Source of the DNA: Marthasterias glacialis
Lineage: Eukaryota; Echinodermata; Asteroidea; Forcipulatida; Asteriidae
Assembly: GCA_911728455.2 (NCBI GenBank)
Contig: OU452227.1
Span: 13,160,110-13,224,109, forward strand
Direction of reading: 5' to 3'
Length of the DNA stretch: 64,000 nucleotides
Below the pieces are notes generated by a model. It was not told the DNA's origin. It made no database searches and saw only the letters and a list, made by a program, of their open reading frames with translations. Of the stretch, positions 44,415-55,269 are shown one piece after another; the stretch's first letter is position 1; every line of letters starts with the position of its first letter. Made by a program: the position numbers and the translations under genes.

Positions 44415-45015
44415 TTAACCAGTTGCTGCCAGGTTTCTTCCAGTTTTTCCCATCCAGCCTGACGGGATTATTTTCACGGAATTGCCGGAATAGTTTTTCT
44501 TTGAGAGTCACGCTGGCACAAAGAAACCTTGACTTGAAGAAGCCAAGAGAACAAAGATTGTCGTTATGGCACTGTGAAGTTTGTTTTCTCTGCAGAGAAG
44601 ATGTCAAATTCATGTACCATGTATTACAAAACCTCGGCCGTAAGCTATGGCATAGGATTGGTACTAAACCAAGAACCATGGCTGGATCACGGTTCACTCT
44701 GACTCTGACCTCCAGTGAGCCGAAATACAATGAATTTAAACAATGATGGAAGGCTCTCGATATCTCATAATCCTCTTCTTGGAACAAAAGGACAAAGGTC
44801 TGGAATCAAGGATTACACAAAAACCATTGAAAAATAGCCAAAAATCTGCAAAGTATTCAAGACCATGTTTTCTCTGTGTGGGTGAAACGAAGCCGTGGAT
44901 GGCATGTGCGTGCTCTGTGCACACTCAGCAGTGAAATATCCAAGTTGCCTTTGTTCCGGTACTTAATGTTTCAACCCGTTTGCTGGTTACACATCAGCTG
45001 GCACCAGCTGGTTAA
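44415..45015 (-). mobile_element. TTAA-flanked MITE family T1, copy 2
   Basis: TTAA at 44,415 and 45,012. The inverted ends 'aaccagttgctgccag' and 'ctggcaccagctggtt' match with three mismatches. The body is homologous to copy 1 at 32.9 kb in reverse orientation. The minus strand carries a 132-codon open frame across the homologous block, but the other copy does not preserve it. Confidence 0.82.
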
Positions 45016-45694
45016 TGTAACTAAAATCTGTTATTATATGCTGGAAGCAATATAACTTCAGAGGAATAGTTTAACAAAACATGTTCATAAATTTACCTGC
45101 TTACAGAGAAGGCAGTTTTTATGCCTGGCAATATGATGCAATTTGAAACCAAAGCATTCATTCTCATCCATGTCATCCACTAGTATTCAGTAGACACACC
45201 TTCACTATTACTCAAAAGTTCAGTTTGTTGTCATGTTTCAGTGCAAACACAAAAACACATTTTCTTTTCTTCTTTTTTTCCACATTAAGCTTTAGGACTA
45301 TTTGATTATTTTTGCAATCAAAATAAGCAAAAGTGATTTTTGGAGACTTCAAATGTTGGAAATAATTCTCTTGAGGATCGGTGCGATGGTATGAACGTTA
45401 TTATTACCAGTGACCTCTCAACATTGAACTCATCTAGCAAATGGCGTGCACATAATTACAAAAAGCTGAAAATTGTTCTTGAAATTTCTGTTGCCATGAA
45501 ACACCTCAACGAACTTTCCTAAATTCTCAAAATCCAACAGAAAAATGTAACCTTGTCTGTCAACTCTGAATAAATTGCCAAACAAAGTAATTTTTTTTCT
45601 TTTAATAAATTTGTAATAAAAATGGCCACTCATCTGGGTTGGGCTGGTGTCTGCATGGAGTTCCTAGAGTGTTATAGCATGGAAGTATGCTGTC

Positions 45695-45895
45695 TACAGT
45701 GCTGCAAAAACAGCCCACACTATTGAAGACAATGTGGGAAAAGAAAGAAAATGGAAATGTACTTACTTTTTCTATCCTCCTTAGACATCTACATAACTGG
45801 TGGATAGATGTTGGGCTGATTGGGTACATCTGTATGCCTCAGACGTCTACTTAGTTGATGGGTAGACATCCTTTCATTAGAGAATGGCACTGCTG
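45695..45895 (-). repeat. STHQ exon-like modules, copies 1-2, and short intron
   Basis: Minus strand: acceptor 'aaaggcag' near 45,895, then 'ERMSTHQLSRRLRHTD', then in another frame 'PTSIHQLCRCLRRIEK' ending at donor 'GAAAAA|gtaagt'. After about 75 bp 'ttttgcag|CAC' opens a further frame ('VDSILPCYNTLGTPCRHQP') that runs to about 45,602. The doubled 'S(T/I)HQL(S/C)R' suggests an internal duplication. Same strand as the death-domain exons downstream. Confidence 0.45.
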
Positions 45896-46009
45896 CCTTT
45901 ATATTTTCAGAAACAAATACATATAAATTCTGATGTAAATAAGAGGAACATATTCAGCTTTTGACAGGCATGTTGTTATAAGAGGTAAATTGTCATATAT
46001 GCATTTGGG

Positions 46010-46205
46010 GAACCAAGATTAGGCCTCTTGCACATGCCCCCCCCCAAAAAAAAAAAATTCTAAGTGCCCCCTAATGCAAAAAAAACCCAGATACATGTTT
46101 AAAAAATATGGTCCCTGCCCCCCCCCCAACTGAAAAGCAATGCCCCTCCCCCCCTCTTCCCGTGCCCCCACCCAAAAAATCCTGGCTACGCTGCTGTTGT
46201 TGACT
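46010..46205. repeat. C-rich dispersed repeat family R2, copy 2
   Basis: Poly-C runs alternate with A-runs, ending 'aaaatcctggctacgctgct'. It matches the arrangement at 51,335-51,612, including a shared 'agatacatgt' block. Confidence 0.7.
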
Positions 46206-46280
46206 GCCCTTCTTTTAAACTATGACTCATCTTGGACATACCTGATGAGGCAATGTATTGTGAGTTATAATGGTTGAGGT

Positions 46281-46696
46281 GGGTCATTCCATATCAAATC
46301 ATCACACCATCCGGGGTCAATCTCATGAATATTCTTTAAATTTGCTGAATCATTTTGGTCCTATGAGAAAACTCTGAAACCCAAATTTGAGCGTTCTGGG
46401 TCATGTGGTTGGTGAGTTACAGGTCAATGAACTTTTGACCTTGCGTTTTTTCAATATAAAGTCAAATTATTTTCAGCTAAAAATTATCTTTGTCTGATAT
46501 TCATAACTCCAGGTACAAGAATTTGACTGAACATTGAAAAAATGCAAGGTCAAAAGTTCATTCACCAACCACATGACCCAGAACGCTCAAATTTGGGTTT
46601 CAGAGTTTTCTCATAGGACCAAAATGATTCAGCAAATTTAAAGAAAACACATGCGATTGACCCCGGATGGTGTGATGATCTGATACGGAATGACCC
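46281..46696. mobile_element. Foldback element, about 416 bp
   Basis: It starts 'gggtcattccatatcaaatc' and ends 'gatacggaatgaccc'. Arms of about 190 bp are near-identical inverted copies, sharing for example 'catcacaccatccggggtca' and 'gaaacccaaatttgagcgtt'. Much of the element would fold as a single hairpin. No protein. Confidence 0.93.
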
Positions 46697-46740
46697 GTAT
46701 GTACTTTTCAAACAATGTGTATGAACAATGATGTCTTTTA

Positions 46741-47328
46741 TACCGGTTTCAGACTTGCACTTCACAGTCGCACCAAACTGAATAGATTAGGAGCGACTCT
46801 GGGTTTCGGTTTCAGACAGGCGAACTTAATTGGCTGTATTTTTGACAGCAAGAGGGCACAATACTAGTTCCATTTTACAAAAGTACAAAAAAATCTCAAA
46901 ATGCAAAAAAATATAAAATTTTTAGGCAAACATCTTACACTGATTACATTGTAAAACTGTCAATAACAAAAACCCTCAAAAGTTGTATATTAACCGCTTT
47001 ATTAGAAGTCTATATGCATCTGGTTAACCACACAATTTCTGTTGTTTGACCCCCAATCTACCCCAAAGGGCGCCCTCTTGCAGTCAAAAATGAGGCCTAT
47101 AGACTTTTGCATTAGGTTCACATTAAATTTGCATTAGGTTCGGCTCATAACAAGATCGTTGTCTGAAACAAGATGCTCCAGAGTCGTTCCGACCAACTGC
47201 AACAGTCCATCTTTCTATTTCTAGCACATCTAGTCACTCTTAAGTGTATCAGACATCAAAATTTTCATGTACTTAGTTCAATAGTTTGGTTCAGCGCAAC
47301 TCTGGAGCACCAGTTTGAAACGGGTGTT
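46741..47328. mobile_element. Non-autonomous DNA transposon, about 590 bp, nested TIRs
   Basis: Left 'taccggtttcagacttgcac' pairs with right 'ccagtttgaaacgggtgt'. A second inner inverted pair exists ('ggagcgactctgggtttcgg' near 46,790 and 'tgctccagagtcgttccgac' near 47,172). Confidence 0.75.
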
Positions 47329-47334
47329 ACTGTT

Positions 47335-47660
47335 TCAAAGGTATTTTTGAAGAGCGTTGAAGAGCGTCAAGCACCGCAAAGCCCCACGACCAGATGAGAT
47401 GGGGTCCCAGCTCTACTGATTAATCAGTTCACCTATGAACTCTCCATACCATTGTGTAATATACTGAATTCATCCTTTCAACAAGCAGTTGTGCCAAAAC
47501 AATGGAACTGTGCATGTTATGCCAGTCCCCAAAACACCACAGCCTACTAAAAACTACTGGAAATCTCCGTCCTGTGTCACTATTACAGATCACTTCTCAA
47601 AAGTAGATTGAAAAGTACAATCATATTCTGTCAACCTTTCTGGACAGGTATGGACCTAAT
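47335..47660 (+). pseudogene. LINE reverse transcriptase remnant with frameshifts
   Basis: Successive frames read 'KSVKHRKAPRPDEM' (RT motif KAPGPD), 'SFQQAVVPKQWN', 'VMPVPKTPQPTKNY' and 'NLRPVSLLQITSQK' (motif N-x-RP-x-SLL). These are consecutive fingers-domain motifs of CR1/Jockey-type LINEs, but at least three frame changes and stops separate them. A dead fragment. Confidence 0.8.
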
Positions 47661-47664
47661 TTTA

Positions 47665-48095
47665 ACCTAAATTAAGGCAGATACAGTGGCAGCCAGATAT
47701 AGCATTTTAGCCAAGTCAAAAATCTCCAAAAAAAAGTACAGTGCCTAGTTACTGGGTCTATGCCAACCCATAGGTGAGTTGGCATGGAATGACCCAATGT
47801 GTAAATTTGTGAACAAACTTGTTACACACCCTTTTTATAAAATTTCATTTAGTGGGCCTATTATTTGTATCTTCCTCCCAAAAATTGAGGCAACCAGTAT
47901 GGTACCACTACCAACCAGCTTTGATAAATTCTTACCCTGTAATTTTAAATGGCGCCCAACACTAAAAAAAAAAAAGCCAACATGTGTTGTTTTTAAAGTT
48001 GGCGCCTGTGCCGAAAATGCCCTAAATTTCTTCAAATTGTGCGAATGAAATTCATTTTCAATACCATAATTCTTTTGACTAGAAAATGTTCCACT
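47665..48095. other. Intergenic, no gene recognised
   Basis: It contains two 'tggcgcc' sites (47,951 and 48,000) and an A-run. The minus-strand open frame continuing past 48,099 shows no domain. Confidence 0.4.
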
Positions 48096-48098
48096 CAC

Positions 48099-48260
48099 CA
48101 TCGCACTTCTTTCGTAGTTTACGCTCGGAACTGCAGTGAAAACCCGACTTTGTTGGAGGCAAAGGCATGAGACTTTTTCCCGTCGTCCTTTTCTCTGCCG
48201 CACACATACACAGCTAGCTACAGGCGAGGCAAAGGTACTACAAAAACAATAATCGACACT
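48099..48260 (-). promoter_or_regulatory. Candidate minus-strand first exon with ATG at the donor
   Basis: On the minus strand a GC-richer segment ends 'AAGTGCGATG|gtgagtgg', an ATG abutting a good donor. This is the nearest promoter-like segment upstream of the death-domain exons on that strand. No TATA box seen. Assignment is speculative. Confidence 0.3.
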
Positions 48261-48399
48261 GTGTGTGGAAACATGAAATGCAAAATGGCTGCGCATGGCA
48301 GTGCGCCCGCTGTTGATAGATAGGTAAACCAAAGCTCGTGTGCGATAAATACTGTGAAAACACATGGGCCAAATGATTCCGCAAGCCGAAAAAGGTGCC

Positions 48400-50590
48400 G
48401 GCAGATCGAAAATTTGGTGTTAAATTTGGTGTCATAGATTATGCCAATAATCCTCATAAGAAAAAAATGTAATGTTCTATTATTTTTGTTCCTTTCCTTA
48501 GTTTTTAAGAATGAAAGGTAAAGGCGAAAGATCATGAGAAAAACAATTTGACTGACAAACGACTGGAACATCGATTTTGAGTCCTGGCAACAGAAATCAC
48601 CTTGAGCTTCTTTTTTTATTGTAATTTTTTTTTTTTTATAAATTATGATTATTTGTTAATAACAAAACTATAGGTGTTGTACATTAATTTGAGTAAAATA
48701 ACATGATATGATATGATATAAATGGCATAACTTGATCCAACGTTATAGTTCGTTTTTCGTTATTTTTTCCATTGCCCCCATGGCATGTGATTAACGGGTA
48801 TCAGGGGACAACCGAAGAGAGCAGTGGAATAGTTAAGGGTGTGAGGGTGGAGTAAAATATTTTAGGCCTATACCTTTCGAGAAAAGGAGAAAAAAGAAAC
48901 AGTTTTCATTTGATATGTTTTTAATTGACTCACTGGATCTGTAGTGTTATGACGTTAATTGTTAGCTCTAAAGGATGTATAATGACATTTTTTTAAATTA
49001 TTGATTCTAAAATAAGTGATTGAAGGTTTTATCATTTGTTTTATAATGTCTGTAGTATATTTACAACTATCTATCTACGTTATTTATATAACCATTAAAC
49101 AGTGGGTTGGCAATAATTCTTATTGTACTTTTGCTTCTTGCAAGTCATGATTAAAAGTAAATTATATAGGCCTCCTACAGGATGGCAGAGTATTCTTCAT
49201 TTAGATAGACTCAATAATCAGTCATATTTCACCATATTACTGTGAAACTATAATATCTAGAAAAAAAACCTAAAGCCTATTGAGACTGGAAACATTTCAG
49301 GAGGGAAAAAAATAAAAAAAATAAAATAAAAATCCAAAGGGTATTACAAAGACTATGGTGACTTTTGGGTAGCTTTAAATCATGGTCTGCATATACAGAA
49401 AAGATACTACAGGGCTGAAATTTGAGGTAAAATTCCACAAGACCGCAGGGCTTGTAGCTTAAAATTTTTACCGGACCAGAATTTATTCTACAACCAGAAT
49501 CTAAACAAGAAAGAACTTTCTACAAAGTTTAAAAAAGGAAACTGTTTTTGAACAAGCACTAGAGAAGATTTGTCTCCGTCTTGTGGATAAGTGTATTTTT
49601 ATACTCCACAGAATTAAAAGATGATCAGATACAAAGTCAACATTTTGAACACCATTTCCTCATATTTCTGTTTTGTAAAAATATTACACAGCGAGGTATT
49701 ATTATTCAATTGAAAAACACAAGACTAATGGACTTGTCCGGTCATGAGTTTACTGGCCCAATGCTGAAATCACTGGCCTCGGGCCTGTGGTTCAGTGTAA
49801 AATTAAAGCCCTGGATATCCGATATTATTTTTCCATTTTGCTACAACCCCCTTGTAAATCCTATTAAGGAACCCTTTCTTCAATTTTTAAAATTGTACGA
49901 TGGATATTGTGCTATAATTATCATTTTAATAATCATTTTTGTCTTTTACATCATCATCTTTTATGCGCATTTGCCCCTAAATAGGCCTCCTTGCCGCCAT
50001 TTTCATATGACGTAATACACATCGTTAGAATGGAAGACCCGAACTAATAAAGAATAAATCAATGATTTTTGTCTACGGTAGTGAGAACTTAGAAGTTAAT
50101 CTTACCTCCCAGCCGATAATAAACAAATCTATGATGTAAATGAGAAGTAGGGACCATTGCTTTTGTAAATGTGGTATTGAGAAATTAAAAGTTGAACTTT
50201 ATTTTTTTTTTTTAGGTTTTCAGTTTGCTAAGTCGTCAAAAATGTCCAAATGGGCCTCGGTAACAATAATGGCAATCCCTTTGAGTTTATATTAATTAAT
50301 TAATTTATTTTTATTTATTTTTTTTTGGAATTGAAGCTCTTTTGTATGTATATGAATCCAAAATAGTTATCTTTTTTTCTCAGATTATTAGAGTATTTCT
50401 TTTAAATGATTCTTTAAAGTTGTCAAAGTTGACTAATAATAATAATTCAGTTAAGGTATCAAAAGGTCATGGAAACTGTACAGAAAAACATAATCCCAAA
50501 TCCCCCCACTGAACATCATGTCAGAAAAGCGCATTGTTGAAAGTGCAGTACTTCTGCATGCAAATTCTTACAGACTAATCCGAGCAGCTC
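48400..50590. other. AT-rich intergenic, no gene recognised
   Basis: Homopolymer A/T runs and a short 'atgat' microsatellite near 48,704. A 144-codon plus-strand frame (49,581-50,015) has low-complexity hydrophobic composition and no domain. Confidence 0.4.
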
Positions 50591-50594
50591 GTTC

Positions 50595-50770
50595 TCTCTC
50601 ATGAGGATTTACACCACGGACGCCACACTCGCGCGCCGACGCACACGCACTGTGAATCCTCAATGCTGATTGGTACATATTCGCGCTGATGCGCTATTAT
50701 TGTCGTGTCGCGCACGCGTGCGGCGGCCATAGCTGCGGAAGTGTAAAACACTATAAACGAGCGCTGATGA
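50595..50770. promoter_or_regulatory. Small CpG-dense segment, possible promoter
   Basis: Many CpGs ('cgcgcgccgacgcacacgca', 'gtcgcgcacgcgtgcggcgg') and a 'ggcggccat' YY1-like site lie in otherwise AT-rich DNA. No supported gene begins on either side. Confidence 0.3.
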
Positions 50771-50774
50771 TCGG

Positions 50775-51330
50775 ATTAGTGTATAGAAAAAAAGTTCAAA
50801 AAGAAAGAGGAAAAAACTTGAAACCCAGGACAAAGACTCCTGGGTGCATTACCGATGATCCAGTCAAAAAGTTTGGGTATAGTCACACCCTTACCATCAG
50901 TCTAAACTGCTCTGAAAACAACATGTCCAGGAAACTTTTTTACGTTTATCTTTACTCTGAAAACATAAATGTATCAACAAAAAAATTAAAAATAACAAAT
51001 ACCCCAACACTCCCCAACAAATAAATACATTTTTTCTAGTAGACTTTTATGATGTTCTTCGGCTTTTTGTGTTTTCTGGTACATGAAGCTTTCCAGTTTC
51101 CAGTAGTTTTCTGTGTAACAAGAGTGTAACAATCCTTCCCAACCATTGGTATATCATCTTTTTAAGACGATGAAAGCCATTTCCTTGTATTATTCAGCAA
51201 TTTTGGAAAGCTTTCGGTATTCATAAACGATAAGGCCATATTTATTTTTAAATATGTACATTCAGGTGTGTACAAGTATATTTATCAACTTCAAGAAATT
51301 TTTTGTCAAAGGTTTCTGACCAGGGGGGGC
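50775..51330. other. Intergenic, no gene recognised
   Basis: A plus-strand open frame from 50,689 continues to 51,024 but becomes Lys/Asn/Thr-rich low-complexity sequence. No domain. Confidence 0.4.
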
Positions 51331-51334
51331 TCTA

Positions 51335-51612
51335 TCCAGCGGCGTAGCCAAGGGGGGCCTGGGGGCACGTGCCCCCCCCCAGCCCCACCCCCAAATTTTT
51401 CATTTCCAGTGCCCCCCCCCCAGGTGCCCCCCTAAAATATATATATAGATACATGTAACTCATTAAAAAACATGGCACCTGCCCCCACCCCCCCCCCCCC
51501 CCACTTAAAATTGCCGCCCCCTATGCCCCCCACCCCCCCCCCCCACTTAAAATCGCCGCCCCCCCTATGCCCCCCCCACCCCCAGTGAAATAATCCTGGC
51601 TACGCTACTGCT
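51335..51612. repeat. C-rich dispersed repeat family R2, copy 3
   Basis: It is bounded by 'cggcgtagcc' (left) and 'atcctggctacgctactg' (right, inverted sense) with several poly-C tracts. The block 'cacttaaaat(t/c)gccgccccc' is duplicated inside. Confidence 0.75.
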
Positions 51613-51639
51613 CTCCCTGTGGGTTACGCCACTGCAGCA

Positions 51640-51795
51640 GGGGCAAAGACAGTTTTGGGAGGCTTTTGGATGTGTTGAAGCATTTAATCTCATAATGGGC
51701 CGGGAGGTGGGGGTGGGGCAAGGCGGGAGGGGCAAGGGGAGCCACGGGTTCTGAGCAGGGGGATCTCCCCATGGGTTCCACCACTGTAGCAGAAG
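51640..51795 (+). repeat. Dispersed repeat family R3, copy 2
   Basis: 'agttttgggaggcttttgga' plus 'gggg(g)caagg' runs and 'gggttctgagca' match 37,570-37,718. Confidence 0.65.
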
Positions 51796-51799
51796 TAGA

Positions 51800-52805
51800 G
51801 ACCTTGTATCGTTAAATCTTTTTAGCACAATACTCATTACTCAATGGTCAGCACATGACAGATGTGAATGCAAATGTATGTCTGGATCGCAGTAAACTTG
51901 ACCCAAGACACCCAAAAAAAACACTCTTGTCATTTAGTCTAAATCCAACAGAAATCACAGAGCGTTTAAAAGATGTGCACAACACTGGTTAGATTGAAAA
52001 TATTAATGTTCACAGATTTGCACATAATGTACTTGGTACAAGGATGGTCTCAGTGCAAAACTTCCTGTGAAATTTGGAAATGCTGTAGCTTTTGAGTCTG
52101 AAACTGAGTAGGTCAAATATTGCGAGGCCGAAACCGAATGTTTGAAAACAGTGAAACCTTATTGGACATAATAAGGAATGTTTTCACTATTTCCTCATGA
52201 TTCTAATGACCGATTGGGCTTAAACTTTCACAGGCTTGTTGTTTCCTGTACATGTACATGTATGTTGGGTCACATAGAGTGCTGATACTGGGTCTTTGAC
52301 AATTAATTTACCAATGTTGTGACACAAACTTTAAAGTGTGTAAAGACCACTATCAAATATCTGATAATTCGTTGGAGTTAGACTGAAAAACTACTTTCAG
52401 GGAAACCCACGGTATTGTTTGGGGTTTTATATCCTGCCTGTTGGAGAAAGCTATTGTTCTTTGATGATTAACCATATACATGACATTATGACCTTTAATA
52501 CGATTGCGCTATTGAGAATAACACATGTGTATTGCAGTTTATTTGAACTATTTTAGCCAATGGTTGTACACAGACTGAAGTAACAACTACTTAATTTGGA
52601 CATGAACTTGAAAGTTTTCTTTCTCGGACTATGAGTTGTAAAATAAAATATGTTCGGGACATTCTTTTTTTCATTTAAGATTTTGTCTCTGGTTTAAATT
52701 GTTCTGAGTGCTCATCCGATGCAATGAGAGGATAGTACATACGTACCTCCTTCCCTCCCTTTTTTTAATCAGCACCAAGACAGGTCACTTCACAAAAGAT
52801 AATCA
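51800..52805. other. Intergenic, no gene recognised
   Basis: No reading frame above chance length and no repeat identified. Confidence 0.4.
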
Positions 52806-52810
52806 GCAAA

Positions 52811-52972
52811 TAGACCTTATGCACTGACATCATCCAGAGGTAAACCGATGATGAAACAATGGAAACGCACAGATTTGTATGCGCGGCGCACAGGATGGGC
52901 CAATTAACAGCCTCCTTTTGACCTCTAGGCGAGGGCGCCCAACTCAATTGATGTCAGGTGCATATTGTCTAG
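52811..52972. mobile_element. MITE-1, intact copy, 162 bp
   Basis: TIRs are 'tagaccttatgcactgacat' and 'atgtcaggtgcatattgtct'. It is homologous to the outer parts of 60,485-60,850, sharing 'agaggtaaac', 'aaacaatggaaa(c/t)gcacag' and 'gatgggc'. Confidence 0.85.
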
Positions 52973-52974
52973 CC

Positions 52975-54030
52975 TGGCTCGACTGGATGATACTTCACGT
53001 GAAAGCAAATGCAAAGCGAATTGTGTGACGCCAATTACATGTACGTGATGCGGACAATCATTATGCACTGTTTTCCAACTGATGCAAGAAAATTCGCTTT
53101 GCTTTCCCAATTCGCATGAAGTATGAACAAAGCTTAACCAGTTAGATTAAACACATGGCAATTCTGAATACCTGTTCAGTCTAAGAAAGTTGTAATCAAT
53201 TGAAAACTTGACATATGCACTGCCCAGAATTGAAAAGTGAAAATTTGCCTCATGACTCATCTAAGCGTTGCACTGTACAGACTGTCAGCGAGGGCCGACA
53301 CTAGGCAGTCTGTTCCCATTTGTATAAAGGATGCTCAGAAATGGGAAACTGCCAAAAAAAAACATGCATTGAAGCACAGGATGCCAAAAGCAACACCCTT
53401 AGCAACAGCAGTTACAGCCACCAATTTGGACACGCCTAAATGACACTAAATTTGCAGTACCAGTGTAGAAGTACCCTTCGAGCAAAAACCTGTGTGCTTT
53501 CAAACCAATGATGCGCAAATAACCCATGTTAGATAAAGATGGCTTCACCAGAGGGGACATGGAGGCGGGGTGACACAATCGTACAATAACATCTCAGATA
53601 CAAAACAAAGCGTCTGCAAAAAGAAAATCATTTTATTATAGTGAGTATAAAAGCCTTTAGGTAAAAAAATAACCCATTAACCTTTCTTAAAGAAAGTTTC
53701 TTGCTTACTGAAAAATGCATAGTTTTTGGCTTTACACAGAGTAACAGACAATAAGTTGCAATTTCAGTCTAAATGTATTTCCGATTCAGTGTTGACATTG
53801 CAAATAAAGTAAAGTATTGTATTGTATAAATGTTTTCATAAAGGCAGAGTAAACTTTTAATATAATGTCCTTGTTCCCATTATTAGCACCTTGTGCTTTA
53901 GCTTTTAGATAATAACCATAGCTATCCCTTACTGGATGGTTCCAATTATTGGCTACAACTAAATCCTGACTGGGATGGTATATCTAAAATGAGATAGTTT
54001 GATTGCTAAACACTTACATAACCAGTTAGT
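52975..54030. other. Intergenic, no gene recognised
   Basis: Short open frames only. Confidence 0.4.
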
Positions 54031-54037
54031 TTCTTTA

Positions 54038-54250
54038 TTAAATGGGCTGTGTCATCATGATTATAGCAGGCCTGTGGCTGTGCAAGGAAAATTGAAGTCT
54101 CACCCAGATACTGCACACGCACGCTTGCGGTTAAATTACAAAGGGTGCAGTCTTTGTCAAACTGTGATGTGACCGCTGGCGCGCACACGCGCATATAGTA
54201 ACTGGGTTATTCCATTTACTGCTACAATCATGACGACACAGCCCCTTTAA
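54038..54250. mobile_element. MITE with about 33-bp TIRs
   Basis: Left 'aatgggctgtgtcatcatga' and right 'tcatgacgacacagccccttt' are inverted near-matches extending through 'ttatagcag'/'ctgctacaa'. The interior is CpG-rich ('gcgcgcacacgcgcat'). Confidence 0.88.
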
Positions 54251-54254
54251 AGAA

Positions 54255-55160
54255 TATTTATATCCCCCAATCTGGGTATCTGTATACATGATATGTAATG
54301 GTAGATAATACTTATACACTAAGGTTTATTTGCTGTTAACCAAGGCATTTCTTTCTGTAACTTCACAAAGATTTACAAATCAGAACAGAAAAATGATCAC
54401 ATCCTGTTTTCATAAAGTTGCAGAAAAAGCTACATATAGTTATTATAAACTTACTTCTTGCACAACCAAAACAAAATAAAAATCACTATGCAAAATATGT
54501 ATAAAAGCTAAAGTACTGCTCTTAAAAATGTGATACCAAAATGCCTACTTCCATTCTACATTTATTTCAGAAATACAAAACTTCAGTCACTATTCTTGCA
54601 GTGACTTTCGTTTTCTATTATTAGTAATCGAATAAAACATTATTTCCTGCTGCAAACTGATCACAGATTTACCAAAACTACTTATTATACTACACATTTA
54701 ACCGCCTCCTACCACACCATTTCCACAGGTGGAAGTCAGTTTAATAACAATGTACTGTGTATCATTCTGCATGCATTTCAAGCACCCTGCATATGTAACT
54801 CGAAACACTGTAAAATAGGCCTAGTTTCATGTCACTACTGAATTCTGCTCTTACGACTCATACTAGAATTACACTACATGCCACTGTAAGCACAGAATTC
54901 CATGGCAAGCGGTATCATGAAAATGGGCCCAGGTTGCTTGGAAACCTTTCGAACTGGCGAACTTGAATATGAACAACTCCATTCATTTTGTCACATACAA
55001 CATGAGTCTAAGTGGTTTGCAAAATTCACTTAATAAGCAAACAAAAAATACATAAATACAATGGAATAATACTTCTAAAAACAGTACAATGGTGGTGACA
55101 ATTTATAAATGATATCACAATACATTGTTAACCACAAACTGCTAAGCCATTTTAAAAAGC
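54255..55160. other. Intergenic, AT-rich, no gene recognised
   Basis: No reading frame above chance length. Confidence 0.4.
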
Positions 55161-55163
55161 TCT

Positions 55164-55267
55164 TATTGACCCCATGCATATACTTCACATGCACACACGG
55201 ATATTGACTTCCAAAATGGCGCAACCAAAATCATTGTGATGATGATGTCACATGGATTGGGTCAATA
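55164..55267. mobile_element. MITE-2, short copy, about 104 bp
   Basis: Ends 'tattgaccccatgcatatac' and 'ggattgggtcaata'. The interior 'aaaatggcgcaaccaaaatc' is the reverse complement of the interior of 60,572-60,762. Confidence 0.85.
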
Positions 55268-55269
55268 GC

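Noticed and set aside
44389-44787. A 132-codon minus-strand frame as a host gene
   Set aside because: It lies entirely inside a MITE, and the homologous copy at 33 kb does not keep the frame.
47835-48365. A 176-codon minus-strand frame as a protein
   Set aside because: No domain. The more likely feature is a short first exon ending at the donor at 48,099.
49581-50015. A 144-codon plus-strand frame with a hydrophobic tail
   Set aside because: The Ile-rich stretch comes from an 'atcat' low-complexity tract; no homology recognised.
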